A DNA stretch of 27,130 nt from assembly GCA_945874225.1 (NCBI GenBank), contig CAMCFT010000038.1:1-27130 (forward strand). Reading direction: 5' to 3'. The notes beneath the pieces were generated by a model. It made no database searches. It worked only from the letters and a program-made list of their open reading frames with translations, and was not told where the DNA came from. The position numbers and the translations under genes are program-made. Below are positions 1 to 7,197 of the stretch, piece after piece. Positions within the stretch are counted from its first letter, which is position 1; every line of letters begins with the position of its first letter. This DNA is from Flavobacterium psychrophilum (lineage in GTDB: Bacteria > Bacteroidota > Bacteroidia > Flavobacteriales > Flavobacteriaceae).

Positions 1-266
1 TGAAGTTGATTAACCTAGCTTGCAATATCGTCTTGACGTATCTGGCCCCGATAGAATTTTGCAACTTCATTTTGCTTATCAATTGTTACTATTTCAAAGA
101 TACGTATTTCATAAATTTGTATTCTTAGCAAAGATATGAGCCCCGATAGAAGTGGAAATCCTTCCTGTTGCGGATTCCGCCCAAGCGGAATTCGCAACAA
201 GAAGATTGTAACAAATAGCGGGAAATAGCTCCAGATTGTTTCATTCCTCGCAATGACAATTAAAGT
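1..266. repeat. Intergenic stretch made of dispersed repeat modules with a strong hairpin
   Basis: No convincing gene lies here. Positions 166-180 and 185-199 form a 15-bp stem with one G-T wobble and a 4-nt loop. It is flanked by a conserved-looking segment, cccgatagaagtggaaatcc at 142-161, and a purine-rich segment at about 201-233. The word ccccgataga occurs twice (46-55 and 141-150). Positions 1-8 and 62-69 are perfect inverted repeats. A further module at 234-258, ending ctcgcaatgaca, recurs at 7109-7133 and, interrupted, at 14497-14542. I associate this kind of composite hairpin element with intergenic regions of Flavobacterium genomes. That is recollection, not a search. It could act as a terminator or mRNA-stability element for the minus-strand permease that ends at 267. 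Confidence 0.6.
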
Positions 267-1502
267 TTAATCGAAACGGATGGCTTTTACCGGGGAAATT
301 TTGGTAATTATATAGGATGGAATTAGTAAAACTAAAAAACAAACAGTCACTGTGAGTAGATTGAGAAGTGCTATATATCCAAAATTAAGATAAACCGGAG
401 CTTGATTGACATAATAATTCTCGGGATTGAGTTTGATGATTCCAAAATATTGCTGAATCAACAACAAAGAAATCCCGATTAAATTTCCCCAAAACAGTCC
501 TCTCACTATAAGGTAAAAGGCATTGTAAAGGAATATTTTTCTGACTGACCAGTTATTCGATCCTAATGCTTTTAGTATTCCTATCATTTGGGTGCGTTCG
601 AGAATGAGCACCAATAATGCCACAACCATATTGATGGTGGCGACCAAAATCATTATTACTAATATAATGACGATGTTGAAATCAAAAAGTTTTAGCCATT
701 CGAATATATAACTGTATTTTTCGATTATGGTTTTGGTATCGAGTGTTGAGGATGTTTGCTCGTAAACTTGTTCTCCAATGGATTTGATATTAGTAAAATC
801 ATTTGTAAAAACTTCAAAAGCTCCCACCTGATCTAGTTTCCACTTATTGATGCGTTGTATATGACGAATATCTCCTATTATATAAGTAGCATCGAAATCC
901 TGAAATCCGGAGTTAAAAATCCCGGTTATCTTAAATCTTCGAATGTTGGGTAATTTATTCTGGTCTTCTTTGATAAAAAATGTATTGAAGGAATCGCCCA
1001 CTTTTAAATTTAGTCTGTTAGCGAGGAATTGGGATATCAATACTTCCTGATTAAGGCTTTTTGAAAAATCGGGCAATTTACCGGACACAATATATTCCTT
1101 AATATTGGCCCATTGATAATCTGTACCAACACCTTTAAAAATTATTCCTTCGAATGCTGTTGCGGTTCTTATAATTCCTGCTTTGCTGGCAATGGCCTGA
1201 ATATGGCTTACTCCGGGGACGGAAGTGAATTTTGGGTAAAAATCTTGGTTTTTTGAAATGGGGGCCAGCGTAACTTCGGATTGATTGTTGTCATAATTCG
1301 AAATAATGATATGACCATTGAAGGCGGAAACTTTATCGCGAATTTTTTGTTGCAAACCAATTCCTGTGGCTACAGAAACAATCATCATAATCATTCCGAT
1401 AGCAATAGCAGAAATTGCAATTTTGATAATTGGTGCCGATATGCTACTTTTATAATCTTTAGCAGTTATGAGTCGCTTGGCTATGAAATATTCTAAATTC
1501 AA
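267..1502 (-). CDS. ABC transporter permease, LolC/LolE-FtsX-like family
   Basis: This 411-residue inner-membrane permease has the classic MacB/FtsX layout. There is one N-terminal membrane segment (about residues 22-50), a large periplasmic domain (about 50-265), three C-terminal membrane segments (about 275-305, 320-352 and 370-402) and a cytoplasmic tail ending SPVKAIRFD, typical of the family. Family members use a separate LolD/MacB-type ATPase to move lipoproteins or other hydrophobic cargo out of the inner membrane. No ATPase gene is present here, so cargo and partner are unknown. The start is a TTG codon (minus strand 1502-1500): an in-frame TAG lies five codons upstream, and the next in-frame Met is residue 37, inside the first membrane helix. 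The sequence MNLEYFIAKRLI after the TTG matches the family N-terminus as I remember it. Only five bases separate this start from the divergent DUF1343 gene. Confidence 0.9.
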   Translation of the reverse strand: MNLEYFIAKRLITAKDYKSSISAPIIKIAISAIAIGMIMMIVSVATGIGLQQKIRDKVSAFNGHIIISNYDNNQSEVTLAPISKNQDFYPKFTSVPGVSHIQAIASKAGIIRTATAFEGIIFKGVGTDYQWANIKEYIVSGKLPDFSKSLNQEVLISQFLANRLNLKVGDSFNTFFIKEDQNKLPNIRRFKITGIFNSGFQDFDATYIIGDIRHIQRINKWKLDQVGAFEVFTNDFTNIKSIGEQVYEQTSSTLDTKTIIEKYSYIFEWLKLFDFNIVIILVIMILVATINMVVALLVLILERTQMIGILKALGSNNWSVRKIFLYNAFYLIVRGLFWGNLIGISLLLIQQYFGIIKLNPENYYVNQAPVYLNFGYIALLNLLTVTVCFLVLLIPSYIITKISPVKAIRFD

Positions 1503-1507
1503 TTTAT

Positions 1508-2725
1508 ATGGTGTCTAATTCTGTTTTACTCCGCTCATTCGCTTTTGTTGGTGTCAAAAATACGTTTTTATTCTTGTTTTTGATGCTTTTTTCAAGCTCT
1601 TGTTCTGCCAAGAAAGTAGAGAACACAAAAACTACTTCTCTGGAAATAAAAACCGGTGCTGATAATTTCGAGGATTATTTGCCTTTATTAAAAGATAAAA
1701 AAATTGGAATTGTAACCAATCAAACCGGGATTCTATCTGATAAGACCCATTTAGTTGATTTTCTTCTTTCGAAAAACATCAATGTCCAAATTATTTTTGC
1801 ACCAGAACACGGTTTTCGAGGCACTGCTGATGCTGGCGAACACGTAATTGACGGTAAAGATGCTAAAACTGGTTTGCCTATTATTTCACTTTATGGCGAC
1901 AACCGAAAACCAAAACCAGAACAATTAGCAGGAATTGACATCATGATTTTTGATTTACAAGATGTAGGATTACGCTTTTACACCTATTTATCTACGCTTC
2001 ATTATGTGATGGAAGCTTGTGCGGACAATAATAAACCATTGCTAATTTTAGACAGACCTAACCCAAACGGAAATATTGTTGACGGTCCAATTCTGGAAAA
2101 GGAATTCACCAGTTTTGTGGGAATGCATCCTGTTCCTGTCTTGTACGGAATGACGATTGGCGAATATGGCCAAATGATAAATGGAGAAAAATGGTTGCAA
2201 AATGGCGTGCAATGTAAGTTAACGGTCATTCCTTGTTTGAATTATAATCGAAAAATGAGTTACAGTTTACCTATAAAACCATCGCCGAATTTACCCAATG
2301 ATCAAGCGATAAATCTTTATGCCAGTTTATGCCTTTTTGAAGGAACCAATGTGAGCGTGGGTCGAGGAACGGAGAAACAATTCCAAATTTACGGCTCTCC
2401 TTTTTTGCCAAAAAGCGACTTTAGTTTTGTCCCGAAACCTAATTTTGGCTCTAAAGAACCAATGCACAAAGACGAAATTTGCTACGGCGAAGATTTATCG
2501 GCTGTGGCCAAAGTAAACCAATTAGAGTTGAAATGGTTATTGAAAGCCTACAATGAGACATCGGATAAAACCAAATTCTTTAATTCCTTTTTCACAAAAC
2601 TGGCAGGAACCAAACAATTGCAACAACAAATTGAAGCCGGAACTTCGGAAAAAGAAATTAGAAAAAGCTGGGAGAAGGACTTGAATGACTTTAAAGAAAC
2701 GAGAAAAAAGTATTTAATATATTAA
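1508..2725 (+). CDS. DUF1343 lipoprotein, NamZ-type exo-N-acetylmuramidase candidate
   Basis: The 405-residue product begins with a hydrophobic segment and a lipobox-like FSSSC with the lipidation Cys at residue 32, so it is probably a lipoprotein. The body carries the hallmark DUF1343 motifs in order: GIVTNQTG, APEHGFRG followed by DAGE, GLPIISLYG, DLQDVGLRFYTY, LDRPNPNG with VDGP, GMTIGE, PSPNLP and FEGTNVSVGRGT. DUF1343 proteins include Bacillus subtilis NamZ (YbbC) and a Tannerella forsythia enzyme that release N-acetylmuramic acid from non-reducing ends of peptidoglycan fragments (GH171). A cell-wall recycling role is inferred from that family. No MurNAc transporter or MurQ gene is seen nearby. 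The exact start is uncertain because the leader before the hydrophobic core is long (about 17 residues) and the ATG overlaps the divergent permease control region. Confidence 0.9.
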   Translation: MVSNSVLLRSFAFVGVKNTFLFLFLMLFSSSCSAKKVENTKTTSLEIKTGADNFEDYLPLLKDKKIGIVTNQTGILSDKTHLVDFLLSKNINVQIIFAPEHGFRGTADAGEHVIDGKDAKTGLPIISLYGDNRKPKPEQLAGIDIMIFDLQDVGLRFYTYLSTLHYVMEACADNNKPLLILDRPNPNGNIVDGPILEKEFTSFVGMHPVPVLYGMTIGEYGQMINGEKWLQNGVQCKLTVIPCLNYNRKMSYSLPIKPSPNLPNDQAINLYASLCLFEGTNVSVGRGTEKQFQIYGSPFLPKSDFSFVPKPNFGSKEPMHKDEICYGEDLSAVAKVNQLELKWLLKAYNETSDKTKFFNSFFTKLAGTKQLQQQIEAGTSEKEIRKSWEKDLNDFKETRKKYLIY

Positions 2726-2760
2726 ACCTCACCCCAACCCTCTCCGAAGGAGAGGGAGCG
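2726..2760. repeat. Dispersed CCTCACCCC hairpin element, copy 1
   Basis: A perfect 8-bp stem, ccctctcc at 2738-2745 and ggagaggg at 2749-2756 with loop gaa, directly follows the stop of the DUF1343 gene. The upstream arm cctcacccc is shared with a second copy at 19366-19400. There is no long T tract after the stem, so it is at best a weak intrinsic terminator. It looks like a mobile or REP-like intergenic element that happens to lie at a 3' end. Confidence 0.7.
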
Positions 2761-2776
2761 GAAACCGAATATATTA

Positions 2777-2989
2777 TTAAAATATTATTTTTAACTTATT
2801 TATCCCAAGATAGATTGTTAAAATCGAAGCAAATATAATAATTGAAATTATTGAAATTTCGAAAATGTTTGTCGCAATCGATTGACGTTCAATATATCCG
2901 TTTTTCACATCATCATCAAGATAAAACCCAAGTAATGAAATTAATAATGAAATGATGTAAATTAGTATTACCTTTTTTAAATGTTTCAT
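2777..2989 (-). CDS. Small two-helix membrane protein, unknown function
   Basis: A 70-residue ORF with an N-terminal Lys-rich start (MKHLKKV), a hydrophobic helix at about 6-23, an acidic and polar loop at about 24-42 and a second hydrophobic helix at about 43-63. That gives a two-pass inner-membrane topology. No motif is recognisable. It lies on the minus strand between the convergent end of the DUF1343 gene and the YkgJ-like gene, 52 bp downstream of the latter, so it may be read through from that gene. Composition matches the neighbours and no other frame here codes for anything better. It is probably real but remains a hypothetical gene. Confidence 0.55.
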   Translation of the reverse strand: MKHLKKVILIYIISLLISLLGFYLDDDVKNGYIERQSIATNIFEISIISIIIFASILTIYLGINKLKIIF

Positions 2990-3041
2990 ATTAAAATTTT
3001 CGGTTTAGATTCAAAACGTTTTCAAATACAAATTATTACAA

Positions 3042-3536
3042 TTACAATGGCATTTTTTTCTTCATTTCTTCCACAATATTAAAAGCTGCCGGGCAAATGG
3101 CGACATTTTGTAAAGTCAAATCTGAGATTTGTTGAAACTTTTTTCTATCGGTATGTGGGAATTCGCGACAGGCTTTTGGGCGAACTTCATAAATAAAACA
3201 GGCATTATCACTGTCTAAGAAAGTACAAGGAACACTTTGCAATACATAATCTTTATCTTCATCAATACGCAAATATTGATCTATAAACTGCTGTGGTTTT
3301 TGCCGCAAATGCTTTGAAATTCGCTCAATATCAGCAGAAGTAAATAATGGACCGGTGGTTTTACAACAATTGGCACATTTTAAACAATCGGTTTTCTTGA
3401 ATTCGGCATCGTGTAATTCCTGCATTACATAATCCAAATTTTTAGGCTGCTTTTTTTTCAGCTTATCAAAATACTTTTTGTTTTCGATATGCTTATCTTT
3501 GGCCTCTTTAGGAAGATTGTTTAAAATAGTGTTCAT
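3042..3536 (-). CDS. YkgJ-family cysteine cluster protein
   Basis: This 164-residue soluble protein carries the CxxCxxCC signature of the YkgJ/UPF0153 family (Cys51, 54, 57 and 58). Further conserved-looking cysteines are at 104, 113, 123 and 148, the last two in the contexts RPKACREFPH and AICPAA. The pattern is that of a zinc or Fe-S binding domain, and the biochemical role of the family is not established. The first 45 residues are charged and probably helical. The gene is divergent from the methyltransferase gene at 3628, with 91 bp between the starts. There is no sign of truncation, and the length is in the normal range for the family. Confidence 0.85.
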   Translation of the reverse strand: MNTILNNLPKEAKDKHIENKKYFDKLKKKQPKNLDYVMQELHDAEFKKTDCLKCANCCKTTGPLFTSADIERISKHLRQKPQQFIDQYLRIDEDKDYVLQSVPCTFLDSDNACFIYEVRPKACREFPHTDRKKFQQISDLTLQNVAICPAAFNIVEEMKKKMPL

Positions 3537-3627
3537 TCGTAGATTTGTTTATTCGGTTATTCGACAAAACATTTGCGAAATTACTTAAAACAAATCAACA
3601 AATAGCCAAATTAACATATCAACACTA

Positions 3628-4335
3628 ATGAAAGACCTTTTCGGAAAAGCCATACTCGATTTTCAAACCAATAATTCTCCTGAGGATTTAATTACTGAAA
3701 CCACCATTTCTGAAGAAGACGAAATGAGTGTTGCTTATCTTTTTCGTTCCTATGATGAAATGCCACAAATGGAGCAAAAAGCGTTGCAACTTGCCAAGGG
3801 TAAAGTTCTCGATGTGGGTTGTGGCGCGGGAAGTCACAGTCTGAGTTTGCAAAATGATCGAAATCTTGACGTGACTTCAATAGATATTTCAGCAAATGCC
3901 ATTCAGGCTTGTACCCTTCGTGGTTTGAAAAAAGCTAAGGTTCAAGATGTAATGACTTTAGAAAATGAAAAGTTTGACACTATTTTGCTTTTGATGAATG
4001 GTGCCGGAATGTGCGGAAGACTGAAAAATATTCCCAATTTTCTTCTAAAACTAAAATCATTGTTGAATCCCGGAGGCCAAATTCTACTGGACAGTTCCGA
4101 CATAATATATATGTTTGATGATGACGAAGATGGTGGAAAATGGATTCCATCAAACAATGAATATTACGGGGAAATTGTTTTTAAAATTTCCTATAAAGGC
4201 GAAAAAGAAAAACCTTTCGACTGGATGTTTATTGATTACAATACATTGCAAAGTGCGGCTTTTGCCAATGGTTTACAGTGCGAATTGATTATGGAAGGCG
4301 AGCATTACGATTATTTAGCGAAGCTTTCGATTTAG
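3628..4335 (+). CDS. Class I SAM-dependent methyltransferase
   Basis: A 235-residue soluble protein with a Rossmann-type methyltransferase fold. Motif I is LDVGCGAGSH at residues 61-70, the acidic residue that usually binds the SAM ribose is Asp86 in SIDIS, and a motif-IV-like region FDTILLLMNGAGM sits at about 115-127. The substrate cannot be told from sequence. The 60 residues before motif I and the C-terminal segment, which carries an acidic FDDDEDGGKW stretch near residue 155, would form the substrate cap. It is transcribed divergently from the YkgJ-like gene and converges on the aminotransferase gene with only 44 bp between stops. That gap is purine-rich and has no hairpin. Confidence 0.88.
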   Translation: MKDLFGKAILDFQTNNSPEDLITETTISEEDEMSVAYLFRSYDEMPQMEQKALQLAKGKVLDVGCGAGSHSLSLQNDRNLDVTSIDISANAIQACTLRGLKKAKVQDVMTLENEKFDTILLLMNGAGMCGRLKNIPNFLLKLKSLLNPGGQILLDSSDIIYMFDDDEDGGKWIPSNNEYYGEIVFKISYKGEKEKPFDWMFIDYNTLQSAAFANGLQCELIMEGEHYDYLAKLSI

Positions 4336-4379
4336 AATAAAGAAGAAAGAAAAAAGAGGAAAGATAAAATCTGTTACAC

Positions 4380-5537
4380 TTACTCTTCTATCAAATTTGT
4401 AGTCGCAATAATATCTTGCAAGGCTTTATACAAAACATCTAAATCGTCCTGCGAATTATAGGCATTTATGGAATATCTCAAAAAATAATTTCCATTCAAA
4501 GGCATTACCGGAATTTCGATTTTATATTTATTAAAAAGCAGCTCCTTCAGTTCAATGGGATTAGTTGTTTTAATTGGAATACTTGCCATTTGCCCTAAGA
4601 ATTCTTCGGTAATCGGGCAAATAGGTTGTGTGTTGAGTAAATCGCAAAAGCGTTGGTAATTGTCAAAAACTAACTGTCTGCATTCCTTTGCTTTGGTTTT
4701 CCAATTATTTTCTTCCAGAAAATCAATGACTTTTGGCGTACACAAAAACGCCGAAATATCTCTCGTGCCTTGGTATTCCTGATAATCCAAGAATTGACTT
4801 TCTCCAGGAGAAACACTTTCATAACCCCAACCCACAATTAGTGGATCGAGCATTTCCTGAAAACTCTTTTTTACATAGAGAAAAGAACTTCCTTTGGGTG
4901 CCAACATCCATTTGTGCAGCGTTCCAGTATAAAAATCCGGGTTCAATTCTGTAATATCCAAATCGATTTGACCTGGAACGTGAGCACCATCAATAATGGT
5001 GATTAATCCCAATTCGCGCGCTTTGTCGCAAATTTCTTTAATTGGAAAAATCAAGGCGGTGCAACTTGAAATATGATTTAGAAAAACGATTTTGGTTTTT
5101 GAAGTATAACCACTCCAAAATTCTTTCAGAATTTGTTCTTTAGAAACTACAGGAAGGGATATGTTTTGGCGAATGTATTTGGCTCCCGATTTTTTGCAAT
5201 AGAAATTCCAAGTCCTGTCCATTGCACCATATTCGTGGTTTGTGCTGAGAATTTCATCGCCTGCTTCCAAATGCAAACTTCGCATAATGGTGTTAATGGC
5301 AAAGGTTGGATTGGGTGTGAAAAACAAATCCACCGAATTACAACCCACATATTTTGACAATCGTTCTCTGGCGGTTTTCAAATATCCCGCTGATTTTTTT
5401 TGGATAAAATAAACCGGTTCGGTTTCGAGTTCCAATTGGAATCGTTGGTATTCCTCAAAAATAGGTTTTGGGCAAGCGCCAAAAGAACCGTGATTAAGAA
5501 ATGTAATTGCTGGATCGAGAAGGAATTGTGATTTCAT
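4380..5537 (-). CDS. Class V aminotransferase, isopenicillin-N-epimerase-like PLP enzyme
   Basis: The 385-residue product has the fold-type I class V layout of the CefD/NifS superfamily. FLNHGSFGACP lies at the N-terminus (13-23), the PLP-contacting IDGAHVPGQ has Asp183 and His186, and the Schiff-base lysine is Lys209 in GTLHKWMLAPKG. CefD-like annotations are common for such proteins, but the substrate is unknown; cysteine desulfurase, kynureninase-like or epimerase activities are possible. I chose the ATG at 5537 rather than an in-frame ATG at 5573. The upstream one lies inside the terminator hairpin at 5564-5582, and the extra 12 residues have no counterpart in the family. The gene runs in the same direction as, and just after, the queE/TonB-domain operon but is separated by that terminator. 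Confidence 0.87.
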   Translation of the reverse strand: MKSQFLLDPAITFLNHGSFGACPKPIFEEYQRFQLELETEPVYFIQKKSAGYLKTARERLSKYVGCNSVDLFFTPNPTFAINTIMRSLHLEAGDEILSTNHEYGAMDRTWNFYCKKSGAKYIRQNISLPVVSKEQILKEFWSGYTSKTKIVFLNHISSCTALIFPIKEICDKARELGLITIIDGAHVPGQIDLDITELNPDFYTGTLHKWMLAPKGSSFLYVKKSFQEMLDPLIVGWGYESVSPGESQFLDYQEYQGTRDISAFLCTPKVIDFLEENNWKTKAKECRQLVFDNYQRFCDLLNTQPICPITEEFLGQMASIPIKTTNPIELKELLFNKYKIEIPVMPLNGNYFLRYSINAYNSQDDLDVLYKALQDIIATTNLIEE

Positions 5538-5556
5538 TATTGCTTTTTTGTAAATA

Positions 5557-5582
5557 TAAAAAATCCCAAACAATGTTTGGGA
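5557..5582 (-). terminator. Rho-independent terminator of the queE/TonB-domain operon
   Basis: On the minus strand a 9-bp perfect stem (TCCCAAACA pairing with TGTTTGGGA, plus strand 5564-5582, one-base loop) is followed by a run of six T (plus strand 5558-5563). It starts seven bases after the stop of the TonB-domain gene that ends at 5589. It also overlaps the 5' flank of the aminotransferase gene, which argues that gene has its own promoter immediately downstream. Confidence 0.85.
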
Positions 5583-5588
5583 AAATTA

Positions 5589-5984
5589 TTATTTTGCGAT
5601 TATTGAAATTGGCAAACTAAATGTACATCTTACTTTTTGCCCATTTTGTTCACCTGGTAACCACTTTGGCGAAAGTTCCAAAACACGTATTGCTTCTTTA
5701 CCCGTTCCATATCCAATATCTCTCAATACTTTTATTTCATCAATACTTCCGTCTTTTTCAACTATAAAGGTCACATAAACCTTTCCAGCCAATCTTTCCA
5801 CTTTTGGACAGTTATAATTTTTACCAATAAATTGGTAAAAAGCATCCATACCTCCAGGAAAATCGGGTTTTACGTCAATTCCTGCTGTATTATATACTGT
5901 GTTATATGAAACATTTGTTGTGTCTTGCGCCGAAACTGTTTGAATTGCTAAAAAGGCAATTGCTAGAAATAGAATTTTTTTCAT
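5589..5984 (-). CDS. Secreted stand-alone TonB C-terminal-domain protein, near-copy of the operon TonB
   Basis: The 131-residue product is a signal peptide (about 1-20, ending VSAQ) followed almost at once by a TonB C-terminal domain. There is no membrane anchor and no proline-rich spacer, so it should be free in the periplasm, or exported. From NTVYNTAGI to the end it aligns without gaps to residues 158-258 of the TonB encoded at 10037-10825, and I count about 79 of 101 identical residues. Synonymous codons differ at many aligned positions, so the duplication is not recent. The chosen ATG at 5984 begins the signal peptide; an upstream ATG at 6008 would add eight polar residues. It is last in the queE operon, 25 bp after the preceding gene. 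It could compete with TonB for TonB boxes or act as a receptor adaptor; neither is shown by sequence. Confidence 0.85.
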   Translation of the reverse strand: MKKILFLAIAFLAIQTVSAQDTTNVSYNTVYNTAGIDVKPDFPGGMDAFYQFIGKNYNCPKVERLAGKVYVTFIVEKDGSIDEIKVLRDIGYGTGKEAIRVLELSPKWLPGEQNGQKVRCTFSLPISIIAK

Positions 5985-6009
5985 TGGATTATTGTTTAGG
6001 AACTTCAAT

Positions 6010-6411
6010 TTAATGTCTAACTGATGAAATAGTTATTGGGAATCTAAAAACTACTCGCACTGGTTTTCCTTCTTTTTGAGCTGGAATCCATTTTTTAGAT
6101 TCTTTTACAACCCTTACTGCCTCTTGGCCAGAACCATATCCAATATCTTGAATGGATGTTATGTTACTAATATTTCCATCTATTTCAATAATAAATGCAA
6201 CAACTACTTTTCCATTAAGACCTTCTTTTTCTGGAGCATTAATATTTTTTGCAATAAATTTATTAAATTCATTGATGCCTCCTGGATATTCTGGTTTTAT
6301 GTCTACATCATCCATTTGATAAATTTTCTCTTGAGGTTGTGAAATTTGTTCTTGGGCATCAACTAATAGAAATGAGAAAAAGGCAATTACCAGAAATAAA
6401 AAGTTTTTCAT
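6010..6411 (-). CDS. Secreted stand-alone TonB C-terminal-domain protein, divergent copy
   Basis: A 133-residue protein with a signal peptide (about 1-19, ending VDAQ) and a TonB-like C-terminal domain (about 35-128). Shared landmarks are VDIKPEYPGG, KFIAKN, GKVVVAF, the loop IGYGSGQEAVRVV and a closing RVVFRFPITI. It is the same architecture as its neighbour at 5589-5984 but more diverged from the operon TonB; the INAPEKEGLNGK stretch resembles the latter. No anchor or Pro-rich spacer is present. Its ATG follows the queE stop after a single base, which implies translational coupling. The two copies side by side suggest tandem duplication with different rates of change. Confidence 0.82.
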   Translation of the reverse strand: MKNFLFLVIAFFSFLLVDAQEQISQPQEKIYQMDDVDIKPEYPGGINEFNKFIAKNINAPEKEGLNGKVVVAFIIEIDGNISNITSIQDIGYGSGQEAVRVVKESKKWIPAQKEGKPVRVVFRFPITISSVRH

Positions 6412-6412
6412 A

Positions 6413-7045
6413 TTAAGGAATGTTCAGGTATTTGTGTGTTTGTAAAGATACACGCCATTTTGGATTGTTCATTACATAATCGACAATTAGTGGTGTCATT
6501 TCTTCTTTTTTACTCCATTCAGGTTGAAGAAATAATATGGCGTTTTTGTTTACTTTTTCGGCTTGTTCTTCAGCAAAAATAAAATCGTGTTTGTTGTAAA
6601 TAATGACTTTCAATTCGTGAGCTTTATCATAAACAGTTTGGGTTGGTAATTTGTTTTTCTTTGGCGAAAGACAAATCCAATCCCAATGACCAGTCAGTTC
6701 ATAGGCTCCTGAAGTTTCAATATGTACTTTCAGGTTTTGGTCTTTTAGTTTTTGAGTCAATAAGGTCATATCCCAAGTTAATGGTTCGCCTCCGGTAACC
6801 ACAACAGTATCGGCATATTTTCTGGCATTGGCAACAATTAAATCGATACTTGTGGGTGGATGTAATGCTGCATTCCAGCTTTCTTTGACATCACACCAAT
6901 GACAACCCACATCACAACCGCCAATTCTTATAAAATAAGCTGCAGTTCCGGTATGAAATCCTTCACCCTGAATAGTGTAGAATTCTTCCATCAACGGAAG
7001 CATTGCACCTTTATTAACTTCTAATTGTATTTCTTTTGATAACAT
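6413..7045 (-). CDS. queE: 7-carboxy-7-deazaguanine synthase QueE (radical SAM)
   Basis: This 210-residue enzyme converts 6-carboxy-5,6,7,8-tetrahydropterin to 7-carboxy-7-deazaguanine in the cytoplasm, a step toward preQ0 and queuosine. The radical-SAM cluster motif CxxxCxxC is visible as Cys44, Cys48 and Cys51 (CDVGCHWC). FYTIQGEG at 22-29, GGEP at 85-88 and the C-terminal LQTHKYLNIP are all diagnostic of QueE. The length fits the family. It is the first gene of a three-gene unit with two TonB-domain genes, the first starting one base after its stop. A TATCTTTG element lies 17 bases upstream of the start. The late-pathway enzyme QueA is encoded at 18199-19248 in a separate unit. Confidence 0.95.
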   Translation of the reverse strand: MLSKEIQLEVNKGAMLPLMEEFYTIQGEGFHTGTAAYFIRIGGCDVGCHWCDVKESWNAALHPPTSIDLIVANARKYADTVVVTGGEPLTWDMTLLTQKLKDQNLKVHIETSGAYELTGHWDWICLSPKKNKLPTQTVYDKAHELKVIIYNKHDFIFAEEQAEKVNKNAILFLQPEWSKKEEMTPLIVDYVMNNPKWRVSLQTHKYLNIP

Positions 7046-7062
7046 TTTATTAATTTAAAGGG

Positions 7063-7070
7063 CAAAGATA
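7063..7070 (-). promoter_or_regulatory. Candidate Bacteroidota -7 element upstream of queE
   Basis: The minus strand reads TATCTTTG, a match to the TAnnTTTG -7 consensus used by the Bacteroidota housekeeping sigma factor. It lies 17 bases before the queE ATG. I do not see a clear TTTG -33 box. It would give a leader of about 10 nt, too short for a preQ1 riboswitch. Confidence 0.5.
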
Positions 7071-7071
7071 G

Positions 7072-7101
7072 TGATTTTGGAATTTGTGATTTTGGGATTT
7101 A
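7072..7101 (+). repeat. Degenerate 7-bp-period array upstream of queE
   Basis: Read on the plus strand in 7-base steps from 7077, the sequence gives ttggaat, ttgtgat, tttggga and tttagaa. The units fit the loose TTRNRRN pattern of the better arrays at 19.2-20.8 kb. It can also be read as two 15-base copies (7071-7085 and 7086-7100), so the 7-bp reading is less certain here than in aroA. Confidence 0.4.
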
Positions 7102-7108
7102 GAAAGAA

Positions 7109-7133
7109 GATTGCTTCGTGCCTCGCAATGACA
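7109..7133 (+). repeat. Dispersed GATTGCTTC...CTCGCAATGACA element, copy 2
   Basis: A 25-base element starting gattgcttcg and ending ctcgcaatgaca, with terminal attgc and gcaat inverted. The same word, with three differences, is at 234-258, and a version split by extra sequence is at 14497-14542. It sits between the queE promoter region and the Ton-operon terminator. Confidence 0.65.
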
Positions 7134-7142
7134 TAAATACAT

Positions 7143-7174
7143 AAAAAAACCGACAGCCTTTTGAAACTATCGGT
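7143..7174 (-). terminator. Rho-independent terminator of the Ton operon
   Basis: On the minus strand ACCGATAG and CTGTCGGT (plus 7167-7174 and 7149-7156) form an 8-bp stem with one wobble and a 10-nt loop, followed by seven T (plus 7143-7149). It lies 24 bases after the TPR gene stop at 7198 and closes the ExbB-to-TPR transcription unit. Confidence 0.85.
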
Positions 7175-7197
7175 ATTGAATAATTATTTAAAAAAAA

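Noticed and set aside
15..200. A 61-codon minus-strand frame through the repeat region
   Set aside because: It runs through the hairpin repeat (166-199) and the dispersed module, has no recognisable domain, and its sequence is explained by the repeats.
5538..5573. N-terminal extension of the aminotransferase
   Set aside because: The upstream ATG falls within a terminator hairpin and the added residues are not family-like; the start at 5537 is preferred.
7046..7070. preQ1 riboswitch upstream of queE
   Set aside because: The candidate -7 element leaves only about 10 nt of leader, and no aptamer-like pairing is visible. The queA leader is taken up by a heptamer array.
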